Shown: positions 34,625 through 43,998 of the stretch, piece by piece | Layout of the letters: each line of letters begins with the position of its first letter | How positions within the stretch are numbered: the first letter of the stretch is position 1 | Origin: Bacteroidaceae bacterium | GTDB taxonomy: Bacteria; Bacteroidota; Bacteroidia; Bacteroidales; Bacteroidaceae | Direction of reading: 5' to 3' | Length of the DNA stretch: 47,076 nucleotides | NCBI GenBank assembly: GCA_016280445.1 | Contig: JAEEGS010000043.1 | Coordinates: 1 to 47,076 of the forward strand | Made by a program: the position numbers and the translations under genes | Notes under the pieces: model-generated | The model's input: the letters and a program-made list of their open reading frames with translations, nothing else | Database searches by the model: none | What the model was told of the DNA's origin: nothing

Positions 34625-35356
34625 ATGAAAAGATTATATTTAGCCATTATCATCTCCATCTTTGCTTTAGGTGCAGCATTTGCTCAAAAGCAGGTGAAGT
34701 CTGTCACCATTTTCGGTGATAGTTATTCTACATTTGAAGGCTATCTGATGCCTGAAAATAATCTGACGTGGTATCTCCTCGACCGTCAGCAGAAAGACAA
34801 TGATGTGGTCACTGTGGAAAACACATGGTGGCATCAGTTGCTGAAAAAGAACGGTTGGAGACTCTGCATGAATAACTCCTACAGCGGTTCCACCATTTCC
34901 TCGTCGGGTTATGGAAAGGCTGATTATAGCGACCGTTCGTTTGTCACCCGTTCCACCAATTTGGGCGATCCCGACATCATCTTCATCTTTGGTGCTACGA
35001 ACGACTCTTGGGTGCCATCGCCGATTGGTGAATATAAGTACAGCGGTTGGACGAGGGAAGACCTGAAATCGTTCCGTCCTTCGTTGGCAAAGATGCTTGA
35101 CTTCATGACGAAGCGTTATCTGGGTGTGGAGATGTACTTCATCCTCAACAGTGAACTGTCGGATGCCATCAACGCTTCGGTTTTCACCATTTGCAACCAC
35201 TATGATGTGCCAGTCATCGTGCTGCGCGACATTGACAAGAAGGCAGGTCATCCATCTATCGCTGGTATGAAGGCAATTGCAGATCAGGTGGATGCATTTG
35301 TACAGAAACAGCATGGCAAGAAAGATCAGTCAAAGAAATCGAAGTCGAAAAAGTGA
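34625..35356 (+). CDS. Secreted SGNH/GDSL-family hydrolase
   Basis: The 243-residue protein has a signal peptide (MKRLYLAIIISIFALGAAFA). The SGNH blocks are visible: the nucleophile in VTIFGDSYSTFEGY (block I), NNSYSGSTIS (Gly), IIFIFGATNDSW (Asn, block III) and KAGHPSIAGM (His, block V). The C-terminus is a lysine/serine tail (KKDQSKKSKSKK). Family members are esterases, lipases and deacetylases of carbohydrates; the substrate is unknown. It starts 4 bases after ung and is followed after 7 bases by the PLD-like gene. Confidence 0.82.
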   Translation: MKRLYLAIIISIFALGAAFAQKQVKSVTIFGDSYSTFEGYLMPENNLTWYLLDRQQKDNDVVTVENTWWHQLLKKNGWRLCMNNSYSGSTISSSGYGKADYSDRSFVTRSTNLGDPDIIFIFGATNDSWVPSPIGEYKYSGWTREDLKSFRPSLAKMLDFMTKRYLGVEMYFILNSELSDAINASVFTICNHYDVPVIVLRDIDKKAGHPSIAGMKAIADQVDAFVQKQHGKKDQSKKSKSKK

Positions 35357-35363
35357 AAGGTTG

Positions 35364-36587
35364 ATGAAAAGACGTTTAATCTTACTGACATTGTTTGTTC
35401 AGAGCGTTCTTCTTGCGACGGCTCAGACTTCAGACTCCATTATGGCAGCCCATCTGCGCGAACGTGGAATTAACATCACGGATGGTAATTCTGTCGTGTT
35501 GCTGAAGAATGGGCATGATAAGTTTGAAGATATGTTTGAGGCTGTGAGGAATGCCCAATCGTTCATCCATCTTGAATATTTCAACTTCCGCAACGACTCT
35601 ATCGCAGGACTCCTTTTTCATCTCTTGGCACAGAAAGCCGCTGAAGGTGTGGAGGTGAGAGCCTTATATGATGCGTTTGGCAATGCTTCCAACAATCAGC
35701 CTATCAAGAAGCAGATGCACGATTCCATCTGTGCGTTGGGCATTCAATTGGTCAAGTTCGACCCCATCCGATTCCCGTGGGTTAATCACATTTCGCCTCG
35801 CGACCACAGAAAGATTGTGGTCATTGATGGACGTGTGGCCTATACGGGTGGCATGAACGTGGCTGATTATTATATCGTCGGATTGCCTGGCATCGGTGAC
35901 TGGCACGATATGCACATGCGCATTGAAGGCCCTGCCGTGAACGACTTGCATGAGATATTTCGACACATGTGGCGGAAAGAGACTGGCGAATTTCTGTCTG
36001 ACGAGAAGTATTTTCCGCTTCCTGAACATAAGAAGGAGAACCAGCGACTGGCTGTTGTGGATCGTCACTCAGGCATCACACCTGATGCCATCCGTGATCT
36101 CTTTGCCGAAATGATCAACACGGCACAGCATAAGGTGCTCATCATCAATCCCTATTTCATACCGACGCACCGTGTCAGGAAAGCCTTGAAGAAAGCGATA
36201 GACCGTGGTGTGGATGTGCAGATTCTTCTCTCGGCAAAAGGTGACATTCCGCTCACACCAGAGACTTCTCATTATATTGGCAATAATCTGGCCAAACGTG
36301 GTGCGAAGGTTTACCTTTTCGAGGGTGGTTTCCATCACACGAAAATCATGATGGTGGATGACCTCTACTGCACGGTGGGGTCCAGCAACATGAATTCCCG
36401 TTCGTTGCGCTATGACTATGAAGTCAACACCGTCATTTTCAGCAAGAAGACAACGGCCGAACTGACCGACCTTTTCAATGAACAACTCAAATCGAGTTTC
36501 CAAATCAAGAAGGGCTATTGGAAAACCAAGTCAACAGGCAAGAAATTTCAAGGTTGGTTAGGAAATCTGCTGACCCCTTGGCTGTGA
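35364..36587 (+). CDS. Exported phospholipase D/cardiolipin synthase-like protein
   Basis: The protein has 407 residues from the ATG at 35364 (MKRRLILLTLFVQSVLLATA), which gives a signal peptide; earlier in-frame ATGs lie in the upstream gene. The two PLD motifs are DHRKIVVIDGRVAYTGGMN and HHTKIMMVDDLYCTVGSSN (both HxK). The overall plan matches cardiolipin synthase, which condenses phosphatidylglycerol or transfers phosphatidyl groups. Classic cardiolipin synthases have two N-terminal membrane helices; here one signal-like segment replaces them, so a periplasmic enzyme is likely. Phosphatidyltransferase and phospholipase activities are both possible. Confidence 0.82.
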   Translation: MKRRLILLTLFVQSVLLATAQTSDSIMAAHLRERGINITDGNSVVLLKNGHDKFEDMFEAVRNAQSFIHLEYFNFRNDSIAGLLFHLLAQKAAEGVEVRALYDAFGNASNNQPIKKQMHDSICALGIQLVKFDPIRFPWVNHISPRDHRKIVVIDGRVAYTGGMNVADYYIVGLPGIGDWHDMHMRIEGPAVNDLHEIFRHMWRKETGEFLSDEKYFPLPEHKKENQRLAVVDRHSGITPDAIRDLFAEMINTAQHKVLIINPYFIPTHRVRKALKKAIDRGVDVQILLSAKGDIPLTPETSHYIGNNLAKRGAKVYLFEGGFHHTKIMMVDDLYCTVGSSNMNSRSLRYDYEVNTVIFSKKTTAELTDLFNEQLKSSFQIKKGYWKTKSTGKKFQGWLGNLLTPWL

Positions 36588-36628
36588 GAAATGCAATAGA
36601 CAATTAAGTATAAGATAAAGATACCTAT

Positions 36629-38119
36629 ATGAAGAGACTGTTACTTTTATTCATCATGTGTTCTTCCATTTTTATGTCGAACGCTATCAATCCCAAGCGT
36701 GAGTTTCGTGGTGCATGGATTCAGTGTGTCAATGGCCAATATATCGGCAAGACTCCCGAACAATTGCGGCGGATGTTGTCCTCGCAGTTGGACACGCTTC
36801 AGAAGTGTGGCATCAATGCCATTCTTTTTCAGGTGCGTGCTGAGGGCGATGCACTCTACGAATCGAATTATGAGCCTTGGTCACGTTTCCTCACAGGCAC
36901 ACAAGGGAAGGCTCCTTCTGATGGATGGGACCCTTTGGCGTGGATGGTCAACGAATGTCATCAGCGTCAGATGGAATGTCATGCATGGATAAACCCCTAT
37001 AGGGCGAAGACAAAGTTCACGAAGGAACTAGTGCCGGAACATCCTGCCGTGCGCCATCCTGAACGCATCTTCGAGTATGACGGACTCTACATCTTCAATC
37101 CAGCCCTGCCAGAGAACCGCACTTACACTTGTATGGTGGTGGAGGATATTCTGCAACATTACGATGTGGACGGTATTCACATCGACGACTATTTTTACCC
37201 CTATCCTGTAGCAGGTTTGGAAATGCCTGACCGCTCTTTCTACGAAGCAGATCCGCGTGGTTTCTCCACGATTGAGGATTGGCGTCGCGACAATGTGAAC
37301 CTGCTCATCCGCGACCTTCACATGCTGGTGCGCTCCGTCAAGCCTTGGGTGAAGTTTGGAGTGTCGCCTTTTGGCATTTATCGGAATAGCACGACAGGCT
37401 CCAACACAAAAGAGGGTAGTGCCACTGCTGGTAAACAGAACTACGATGACCTCTATGCCGACATCGTTTACTGGGTCAAGCAGGGATGGGTGGATTATAA
37501 TATTCCGCAAGTCTATTGGAACTTTGGCAATAAAGCAGCCGACTACGAAGTGCTTCTTCATTGGTGGAATGACTATTGCGGTGACCGTCCACTCTTCATC
37601 GGACAGGATGTGGAACGCACCGTGAAGGGTGTTGACCCCAACAACCCCAACTCTCATCAGATGCAGGCAAAATATAACCTCCAGCGTTTGTTGCCTCGTA
37701 TACAAGGTTCTTGTCAATGGTATGCTGCTGCTTGTGTCAACAATCCCGGCAACTACCGAACCATGCTGGAGAAAGTTTATCACTCCACACCGGCTCTTCA
37801 GCCCTTGATGCCTTTCATTGACAAGAAAGCGCCTGGAAAGCCAAGCAATGTGAAAGCCTCCAAGTATGCCATGAACGGCACCATCATCGGTTGGGAGGCT
37901 CCCAAGGCCAAGCATGAGATGGATCGTGCCTATCAATACGTTGTCTATCGCTTTGAGAAAGGGGAGAAGGTGGACTTGGAAAAGGCTGAGAACATCCAGA
38001 CTATCACAAACGCTTTTTCCTATACCGTTCCTTCTGCTCCGCGTGGAACCACGATTGTTGTGACCGCTCTCGACCGTTTGCACAATGAGTCGAAGCCTGT
38101 GAAGATAAAGGTCAAGTGA
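36629..38119 (+). CDS. GHL10-type glycoside hydrolase (PF02638-like), secreted
   Basis: This is a 496-residue protein with a signal peptide (MKRLLLLFIMCSSIFMSNA). The TIM-barrel core has KREFRGAWIQCVNGQYIGKT, CGINAILFQVRAEGDALYES, CHAWINPYRAKTKF, then VDGIHIDDYFYPYP with the presumed catalytic acidic residues, and VKFGVSPFGIYRN. A fibronectin-III-like domain (about 395-495, KPSNVKASKYAMNGTIIGWE) ends the protein. Some members of this family act on bacterial polysaccharides or peptidoglycan-like substrates; the substrate here is unknown. It lies 41 bases after the PLD gene. Confidence 0.85.
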   Translation: MKRLLLLFIMCSSIFMSNAINPKREFRGAWIQCVNGQYIGKTPEQLRRMLSSQLDTLQKCGINAILFQVRAEGDALYESNYEPWSRFLTGTQGKAPSDGWDPLAWMVNECHQRQMECHAWINPYRAKTKFTKELVPEHPAVRHPERIFEYDGLYIFNPALPENRTYTCMVVEDILQHYDVDGIHIDDYFYPYPVAGLEMPDRSFYEADPRGFSTIEDWRRDNVNLLIRDLHMLVRSVKPWVKFGVSPFGIYRNSTTGSNTKEGSATAGKQNYDDLYADIVYWVKQGWVDYNIPQVYWNFGNKAADYEVLLHWWNDYCGDRPLFIGQDVERTVKGVDPNNPNSHQMQAKYNLQRLLPRIQGSCQWYAAACVNNPGNYRTMLEKVYHSTPALQPLMPFIDKKAPGKPSNVKASKYAMNGTIIGWEAPKAKHEMDRAYQYVVYRFEKGEKVDLEKAENIQTITNAFSYTVPSAPRGTTIVVTALDRLHNESKPVKIKVK

Positions 38120-38176
38120 TAATCCCTTCTTGGGACACCCTTTCTCACGCCTTCGAATAAAAATCGATGGAATTAT

Positions 38177-38207
38177 TTTGTTCTGTGCTGGGTTTTTGCT
38201 ACCTTTG
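38177..38207 (+). promoter_or_regulatory. Promoter of ispE
   Basis: TTTG (38177-38180), 19 bases, then TACCTTTG (38200-38207) match the Bacteroidetes consensus exactly. The leader to the ATG at 38235 is about 20 bases. Confidence 0.8.
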
Positions 38208-38234
38208 CCCCGTTAACTAAAAAAACGGAGAATT

Positions 38235-39062
38235 ATGATAGTATATCCTAATGCAAAGATAAACATTGGTTTGAACGTGGTGGAGAGGCGTCCAGACGGC
38301 TACCATAATTTGGAAACAGTGTTTTATCCGATAGGTCTGCAAGACATATTGGAGATACAAGAGATTGAGACAGATGCACCAGCATGTGGCTATCGCCTGA
38401 AGGTGACAGGTACGGTGCTGGACGGTTCGCCAGAGGATAATCTGGTGGTTCGTGCATTCAAGTTACTGAAGAAGGTGTATGATTTGCCGCCTGTGAGCAT
38501 CGGGCTGTATAAGCATATCCCCACCGGTGCAGGTCTTGGAGGAGGTTCGGCTGATGCCGCTTTCACGGTGAAGACATTGAATGAGCGTTTCAAACTGGGA
38601 ATGACCATCCAGCAGATGGAAGACTATTGTGCCCAATTGGGTGCCGACTGTCCTTTCTTCATTCAGAACAAGCCCGTGTTTGCTACAGGCATCGGCAATG
38701 TGTTCCATCCCATCGAGATGAATTTGCAGTACAAGCAGTTAGTTCTTGTCAAACCCGATATTTTTGTGTCCACCAAGGATGCTTATGCTAAGGTGAAGGT
38801 GCAGCATCCTGAAAAGCAGTTGCCCGAACTTTTGGCACAACCGATAGAGACTTGGAAGGATACCGTGAAGAACGACTTCGAGGGAAGCGTGTTCTCGAAG
38901 TATCCGGAGATTGCCGCTATCAAGGACAAGATGTATGATTTAGGGGCTGTGTACGCCAGCATGTCGGGCAGCGGCTCCAGCGTGTTCGGCATTTTCGAAG
39001 ACCCAGTGGAGAATGTCGATGAAGAATTCTCTGGCATGTTCTGTCGCCAGCGTGAACTTTAA
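38235..39062 (+). CDS. ispE: 4-diphosphocytidyl-2-C-methyl-D-erythritol kinase
   Basis: IspE phosphorylates CDP-ME in the MEP pathway of isoprenoid synthesis. The 275-residue GHMP kinase shows [20 protein letters not shown] at the N-terminus, the ATP loop [15 protein letters not shown], the QLGADCPFF segment, and the C-terminal [12 protein letters not shown]. Length is normal. It has its own promoter and overlaps the 3' end of the convergent porin gene by 4 bases. Confidence 0.96.
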   Translation: MIVYPNAKINIGLNVVERRPDGYHNLETVFYPIGLQDILEIQEIETDAPACGYRLKVTGTVLDGSPEDNLVVRAFKLLKKVYDLPPVSIGLYKHIPTGAGLGGGSADAAFTVKTLNERFKLGMTIQQMEDYCAQLGADCPFFIQNKPVFATGIGNVFHPIEMNLQYKQLVLVKPDIFVSTKDAYAKVKVQHPEKQLPELLAQPIETWKDTVKNDFEGSVFSKYPEIAAIKDKMYDLGAVYASMSGSGSSVFGIFEDPVENVDEEFSGMFCRQREL

Positions 39063-41122
39063 TCGTAGAAATTCCAACTGATACCAAAGCGGATGCTCTT
39101 GGGGTTGATGGGGTAACCCGGAGCCCAGAAGTAGCGTCCGTTTGATTGGTTGAAGTGATGGTACATCACGTAGAAACGTGTACGCTTCAGGTCAAAATTG
39201 GCATAGACAGAAAAGATGGGGTAATTTCCAATCTTGGTTTTCTTCTGCGGATTCTGATTCATGAACATACCGATGGCTGGCGAATAATCAGGTGCATTAT
39301 ACTCCGTGAAATACTTCATGTCGGCTCCGAATTCCGTCTTCAGCACTTTGGCAATTCTGAATCGCAGAAAGAGATTTGTGTAGAGCGAAACGGTCGGGAG
39401 CGGAAGGACATCTGAATGACTGCACGTCTGGTAGGTGATGTCATTCTCCCAATGAAAGATGCCAAGTTTGAAATCCTGTAGCAGATTGACGCTGACGATT
39501 TGAATGTTGTCAGAGCACTGCGTAGGTGTCGCGTTGTTGCTGATGGCCTGTGTTTCTGTACCAGCATTGAACACGATGCCTGTGTTCTGGAAGTAGCAGA
39601 AGTTCTTGATGTTTTCCACACCCACGGTGATTTTTGTATGGGTGTGTGGAATATCGATGAGGCCTTCGATGCGCTGTCTGAATTCCTTGTCGAAATCTTT
39701 GTCCCACCAGGCATGCTTTCCATGATAGTGGCGGAAATAAAATTTAGGAGCGGTGTTCTTGATGTAGGCGTTGAGAGCCACCTGTGCTGTGTCGCCTAAG
39801 ACTGGAATGTTGACTTCAGCATGACCATTTACGTCGAAGGCGCCGATGTCAGTGCCTCCCACCACAAATTCTCCATTCAGATGATAGTGTACGGCTGTGC
39901 CTTGCGAACGAATAATCTGTCCACCCACCAATACATTGTTTTCATGGAGATGTTGTTTGCCGACGCGTCCGGTCGTGTTGGTGTAATAGCCGCCATACAT
40001 GGTCGAATCCGGCAAAGAGAATCTTTTGGTCTCAAAGCCCACATAAGCATTCAGTCCGAACAAAGCCCATTTGTTGAAACCCTCGCACATGGAGAGACCC
40101 ACGAGATTCTTCATGTGGAAGTGCTTGGTGAAGTCCTCTGTTGAATCTCCTGGCAGATAGGTGTAGGAGTGGTAGTTCTCAGTTTCCCGGTATGCGCGGT
40201 TATTGCGCATCATGTTCTCGATTTTCAGCGTATGGAAAATCTTGCTCACCGGCACGAACACCTGCTTGGTGGTGACAGAGTCAATCTCTTCTTCGCGATA
40301 GAAGCCGATGTTGTAGTGATGATTGAAAAAGATGAGGTCGTGCTCCTGTCGGTTCCAAGTATGAGAGAGCAGGGTGGGGATGTCGTTCGACGATAGTTCC
40401 TTCTCCATGTTCTCCGGATTGGTGATGTAACTTTCATTCTCGATACCGCCATTCTCAGCCGTCTTCATAAAGTTGTGCTGGTAGTAGAAATGGAAGTCAT
40501 ACTTGTCCGACAGATACGAAGCCCATGCCGAAGCGTTCATGTAGGAAGTGGACTGCGTATCATAATATCCGCGTCCATAGATATAATCGAAAATGCCGCC
40601 GAAGTTGAACTTCTTTCCTGCATTATTCGTGAAAGTGGCTTTCACATGGTCTGAACCCGTATCTCTCGAACCATTCCAGTTGTATGTCACGTTCATGAAG
40701 GGTGACTTGGTGTTGTAGAAACGAAAATGTTCCGTGTCCACATAGAACATGTCGAAGGGCAGGGTGAACATGAAATCACGCATGACAGGACGCTCCATGA
40801 AGATGCGCGACATACGTGGAGAACCCACGTTGCCCAACGAGTTGTAGTGTCCGTGGATACCTTCAGGCAGGTCTGTGTTCATGAAGAGATGGTGGAGCGT
40901 GTCAACGTAGGTGTCAGTTCTGTTTCCAAAAGTCTCGTCCACCGTCCATGCTCGAATATCGTTGGGAACCACCTTCTTTTTCTTCTTGGTCTCCATCGAG
41001 TCGGGACGTGAGTCCATCGACAGGTCGGTGTTGGTTTCCAGTTCGGTCACAATGCGCTGGGCATGGCTCACCGAAGCGAACAATGTCAAGAAAAAGAGTG
41101 TGAATAGATAGTTGGATTTCAA
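39059..41122 (-). CDS. Putative porin, Porin_10-type outer-membrane beta-barrel
   Basis: The 687-residue protein has a signal peptide ([21 protein letters not shown]), a short linker with a KKKKK stretch, and then many amphipathic strands from about 110 to the end, finishing with [11 protein letters not shown], whose terminal aromatic residue fits outer-membrane insertion. The N-terminal part [19 protein letters not shown] and the length agree with the Bacteroidetes putative porin family. The transported substrate is unknown. It follows the 88-residue membrane protein gene by 36 bases. Confidence 0.8.
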   Translation of the reverse strand: MKSNYLFTLFFLTLFASVSHAQRIVTELETNTDLSMDSRPDSMETKKKKKVVPNDIRAWTVDETFGNRTDTYVDTLHHLFMNTDLPEGIHGHYNSLGNVGSPRMSRIFMERPVMRDFMFTLPFDMFYVDTEHFRFYNTKSPFMNVTYNWNGSRDTGSDHVKATFTNNAGKKFNFGGIFDYIYGRGYYDTQSTSYMNASAWASYLSDKYDFHFYYQHNFMKTAENGGIENESYITNPENMEKELSSNDIPTLLSHTWNRQEHDLIFFNHHYNIGFYREEEIDSVTTKQVFVPVSKIFHTLKIENMMRNNRAYRETENYHSYTYLPGDSTEDFTKHFHMKNLVGLSMCEGFNKWALFGLNAYVGFETKRFSLPDSTMYGGYYTNTTGRVGKQHLHENNVLVGGQIIRSQGTAVHYHLNGEFVVGGTDIGAFDVNGHAEVNIPVLGDTAQVALNAYIKNTAPKFYFRHYHGKHAWWDKDFDKEFRQRIEGLIDIPHTHTKITVGVENIKNFCYFQNTGIVFNAGTETQAISNNATPTQCSDNIQIVSVNLLQDFKLGIFHWENDITYQTCSHSDVLPLPTVSLYTNLFLRFRIAKVLKTEFGADMKYFTEYNAPDYSPAIGMFMNQNPQKKTKIGNYPIFSVYANFDLKRTRFYVMYHHFNQSNGRYFWAPGYPINPKSIRFGISWNFYD

Positions 41123-41158
41123 AATCTTAAATGTATGTCTTGAAAGGATGACATGAAC

Positions 41159-41425
41159 TCAGAGCATAAATCTCAGATAGAACTCCGCCAACTTCAACGC
41201 GACGGCTCCGAAGCCAACACAGAAGAAGAGGGTGCGCTGTTCGGGCAGAACAAAGTAGATGATGATGGCTGCGGCAAACCCCAGCATGAATGTCCAGTTC
41301 AGGACTCTTCTTGCTGTGGCCACACTATCGCTGGAGGATTTGCTTTTGTGCCATTTCTTATGGCTTTCCTTCTTGCTCTCCGCAACGGCTTCCGCTATGA
41401 TTTTGTCAACGTCTTCTTGGTTCAT
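41159..41425 (-). CDS. Small two-helix membrane protein of unknown function
   Basis: This is an 88-residue protein: a charged N-terminal cytoplasmic stretch (MNQEDVDKIIAEAVAESKKE, then HKKWHKSKSS) and two hydrophobic helices (about 43-60, LNWTFMLGFAAAIIIYFVL; about 66-85, LFFCVGFGAVALKLAEFYL) joined by a short PEQRT loop. Both termini should be cytoplasmic. I cannot assign a family. It lies between the DUF4468-like gene (18 bases) and the porin gene in one run. Confidence 0.6.
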   Translation of the reverse strand: MNQEDVDKIIAEAVAESKKESHKKWHKSKSSSDSVATARRVLNWTFMLGFAAAIIIYFVLPEQRTLFFCVGFGAVALKLAEFYLRFML

Positions 41426-41443
41426 GCTTGCTCTGGGTCATGT

Positions 41444-42103
41444 TCAGTTGATGGCTGCCGCGATTTCCTTCTTCAGTTCCTCCACCAAGTCGATGGTTTT
41501 GACGCGGAATTTGGAGGGGATGCGTTTCATCTCGCCCTTCTTGTTCAGGCATTCCTTGTCTGTAATCCAGTCTTCGGCAGGAACACGTGTGAACTGCCCT
41601 TCACCCAAGTCAACATTGAAGGAGAGGGTGTTGAGTTCAAACTCCACCTGTCCGTCACGCACATTCAGGTTGAGCAGGTAGAAAGCCTGGGTGTAGTTCT
41701 TGGCCAGCGCCTTGAGCGAGAAGATGAGTTCTTCGGCACCTTGGCACTGGAGGACTCCGCTTTGCTTGTCAGCCTTTGTCACCTTGGCGAACTCGAGGTT
41801 CTTGAAGAAGTTGGCATCCCTGTAATCGTCACCCATCACACTGTTGGCCTCATAGCGGAGACTTGCCCACTGAGCCAGTTTCGTGAAGATGTCGTCTTTT
41901 GTTTTGCCGGGGGCGGCTATGACATCCTTGAACACCACTTTGCCGTCCACTTCGGGCACGGCTCCCTTTGCAGCGTAGGCTGAAAGGTCGGCTTTCTGTC
42001 CTTTGGGAGCCTTGCGGCTAAACAGACCTTCGCTTTGGGCTTGCATCATCATGGGGAGTGCCACAGCGAAGAGGGCGATGAGAAATTTCTTCATTTTGTT
42101 CAT
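41444..42103 (-). CDS. Exported protein with a DUF4468-like domain
   Basis: This is a 219-residue protein with a signal peptide (KKFLIALFAVALPMMMQAQ). The segment VVFKDVIAAPGKTKDDIFTK followed by LAQWASLRYEAN resembles DUF4468 (a TBP-like fold in Bacteroidetes exported proteins), continuing through LKALAKNYTQAFYLLNLNVR. The function of the family is unknown. The start may be either ATG of the MNKMKK pair. It is the first gene after the strong hairpin at 42163-42213, so it begins a new unit that includes the small membrane protein and porin. Confidence 0.65.
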   Translation of the reverse strand: MNKMKKFLIALFAVALPMMMQAQSEGLFSRKAPKGQKADLSAYAAKGAVPEVDGKVVFKDVIAAPGKTKDDIFTKLAQWASLRYEANSVMGDDYRDANFFKNLEFAKVTKADKQSGVLQCQGAEELIFSLKALAKNYTQAFYLLNLNVRDGQVEFELNTLSFNVDLGEGQFTRVPAEDWITDKECLNKKGEMKRIPSKFRVKTIDLVEELKKEIAAAIN

Positions 42104-42162
42104 GTTTTAGATGTTGATATGGTTTGTTTCTCTTGGCATCAGTCGCGATGGACAGGTGCTAC

Positions 42163-42213
42163 AAAAGGAAAAACACTAACTTTTCGTGTGCAAAGTTAGT
42201 GTTTTTCCTTTTT
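42163..42213 (-). terminator. Long perfect hairpin ending the sigma factor operon
   Basis: AAAAGGAAAAACACTAACTTT and its exact complement form a 21-base stem around an 8-base loop. On the minus strand the distal arm ends in CCTTTTGT. The A-rich and T-rich ends make it plausible in both directions. It separates the sigma/anti-sigma/Spy-like genes from the DUF4468-like gene. Confidence 0.8.
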
Positions 42214-42231
42214 ATGGTCAAATTATTACTT

Positions 42232-42726
42232 CTATTTTTGTGGTGCGTTGCGGTCTTTGTTTCCTCGGCCAGGTTGGAAATGGTTGAGGGCCTCCATCTG
42301 GAAGCGCGACAGAGCGATTCTCACAGCGTACACTTTTTTCCACGGGAGCACCGTGTGGAAGCGCTTGTAGTAGGTCTGCTCCACCTTCTTGCTCTCCACT
42401 TCGAGAGCAGCGACGCGGTTCACCAGTTTCTCGTATTCGGCCTCACTCATGTTAGGCTTTTTCCATCCCTGCATCATCAGTTCCCTCTGCTGCCTCACCA
42501 GGCTGTGCTGTTGGTCCAGCATCTCCTTGAGCAGCGGGAAGAACTTGGCTTGTTCTGCTTCGGTCAGATGGGCCTCGCAAGCCACGAACTCGTTCATCTT
42601 CTTCATGTAGAGTTCGGGGTTGAATTCGCGTCGGCCATTATGTTGTCTGCCATTGTTGGCAGGCTGCTGGGCATTCATGCTGGTGAACATCAGCATGGCC
42701 ACCATCCATGTGAGTATCTGTTTCAT
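42232..42726 (-). CDS. Spy/CpxP-like periplasmic protein
   Basis: This is a 164-residue protein with a signal peptide (MKQILTWMVAMLMFTSMNAQ). The mature part is almost entirely helical and rich in Gln, Met, Lys and Glu: LTEAEQAKFFPLLKEMLDQQ, then REFNPELYMKKMNEFVACEA before it, and a later YKRFHTVLPWKKVYAVRIAL. This resembles the LTxxQxxKhxxLh pattern of Spy/CpxP stress proteins, though similarity is weak and Bacteroidetes have a related unnamed family. Its place after a sigma factor and a membrane anti-sigma candidate supports an envelope-stress role. It begins 56 bases after the anti-sigma gene. Confidence 0.6.
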   Translation of the reverse strand: MKQILTWMVAMLMFTSMNAQQPANNGRQHNGRREFNPELYMKKMNEFVACEAHLTEAEQAKFFPLLKEMLDQQHSLVRQQRELMMQGWKKPNMSEAEYEKLVNRVAALEVESKKVEQTYYKRFHTVLPWKKVYAVRIALSRFQMEALNHFQPGRGNKDRNAPQK

Positions 42727-42782
42727 AGTCAGTCCGTTTTTTTTGTGTCAGATTCAGTCTGTTCTTGTCAAATGATGAGTTG

Positions 42783-43220
42783 TTAGTAAGCGTCTTCAGC
42801 ACCCATGTCGTCGCCCGATTCCAGATAGCAGTACACATCCATGTTGTCCGCCATCGTGTAGGTCATCAGGGCTTCGTTGTAGTCGTCCGCCGTGTATTCG
42901 GCCACCAGTTCGTCGGTGGGTTGCGCGGTGTTGCCTGCCCACGGAATGAACTTCAGTGCCACAGTGGCGACGATTGCCAACGAGGCAGCGATGGAAACGA
43001 TGCTGAGCCACCGCTTGTTGCGGCGTGTGTTCGAGTCGTTGATGCTGACCAACTTGGCTCCCTTTTCAGGGCTTTCGTTGGTGTAGGTGTCTTCTGCCTG
43101 CTCGGCTTCATCCACTTTTGCCATGATACGAGCAGTCAGATTGTCGAAATATTCGTCACTCACCTTGAACGGATATCTGCCGCCTTCGGGGTTTAATATT
43201 CGGTTGTTCTTTGTACTCAT
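42783..43220 (-). CDS. Membrane-anchored anti-sigma factor candidate
   Basis: This is a 145-residue protein with an N-terminal cytoplasmic part (1-68, including YPFKVSDEYFDNLTARIMAK), one membrane helix (about 71-91, LSIVSIAASLAIVATVALKF), and a short acidic outer part ending MDVYCYLESGDDMGAEDAY. It lacks the zinc motif HxxxCxxC of classic anti-sigma factors, but the position directly downstream of an ECF sigma gene (80 bases) and the topology are those of Bacteroidetes anti-sigma proteins. The function is therefore inferred from context. Confidence 0.6.
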   Translation of the reverse strand: MSTKNNRILNPEGGRYPFKVSDEYFDNLTARIMAKVDEAEQAEDTYTNESPEKGAKLVSINDSNTRRNKRWLSIVSIAASLAIVATVALKFIPWAGNTAQPTDELVAEYTADDYNEALMTYTMADNMDVYCYLESGDDMGAEDAY

Positions 43221-43300
43221 ATTATTATATTGTTTTAGTTGTTAGTTATTGGTATGACTTCTCTTGATCTGCAATGGTTTAATCCAGTTGTATCTTTTTT

Positions 43301-43846
43301 TTATTCTTTTAATTGGAGGAAGTTGGTGATTTTCTCCACGGCGATGTGGTAGGAGGCCTTGAGCGCCCCGACACTGGTGCCCACCAGCGAGGAGATTTCT
43401 TCATACTTCTTGTCCTCGAAATATTTCATGCAGAACACCTGGCGCTGTTTGGCCGGCAGGGTGGAGACCGCTTGCATCAGCAGTTCTTCAGTCTCATCGC
43501 CATCGAAATAATCGTCGGCTGCGAAGTTGGCCTGCTCCACAAAGTCCTCATCGTCAATTGATGCCATCTGCCGGCGTTGTTTCAGCCAGGTGATGGACTC
43601 GTTGTAGGCTATGCGGTAGAGCCAAGTGGACAGCGCTGCATCTCCCTTGAACCCGTCGATGCCTCTCCATGCTTTGATGAACGTGTTTTGCAGCACATCG
43701 TCCGTGTCGTCATGATTCTGCAGCAGATGGTGAATCTGCCAGTAGAGTTGACGCGAATAGGCGCCCACCATCTCCTCGAAGGCGGCTCGTTTCGTCTCTG
43801 GACGCTGAAATCGCTGCAATATGTCTTGTTCGTCTATCTTTCTCAT
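43301..43846 (-). CDS. ECF-type RNA polymerase sigma factor
   Basis: This is a 181-residue sigma factor with region 2 (about 22-90: LYWQIHHLLQNHDDTDDVLQ, then NTFIKAWRGIDGFKG and LSTWLYRIAYNESITWLKQ) and region 4 (about 125-178: STLPAKQRQVFCMKYFEDKK, YEEISSLVGTSVGALKASYH). The short acidic linker (DDEDFVEQANFAADDYFDGD) is usual. It is not FecI-like in context, since no TonB receptor pair follows; the next genes encode a membrane anti-sigma candidate and a Spy-like protein. I see no clear autoregulatory promoter. Confidence 0.9.
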   Translation of the reverse strand: MRKIDEQDILQRFQRPETKRAAFEEMVGAYSRQLYWQIHHLLQNHDDTDDVLQNTFIKAWRGIDGFKGDAALSTWLYRIAYNESITWLKQRRQMASIDDEDFVEQANFAADDYFDGDETEELLMQAVSTLPAKQRQVFCMKYFEDKKYEEISSLVGTSVGALKASYHIAVEKITNFLQLKE

Positions 43847-43941
43847 GGGGTGTAGGCGCTCACTCGATGGGTGTGACTTGCCGAAACGTCGAAAGGTTTA
43901 ATGCGGAGGGGCAGAATGAGTTCTGTGGCGAGAACGTAAAA

Positions 43942-43977
43942 GACCCTCTCGGTCCTTTTGGGGCAGGGGAGAGGGTC
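43942..43977 (-). terminator. Hairpin between the T9SS mini-protein gene and the ECF sigma gene
   Basis: GACCCTCTC and GAGAGGGTC form a perfect nine-base stem with an 18-base loop containing CCTTTTGGGG, which can pair further. No U-run follows on either strand. It sits 22 bases beyond the mini-protein stop and probably serves as its 3' end. Confidence 0.5.
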
Positions 43978-43998
43978 AGTTCCTTGTTATCTCTTCTT

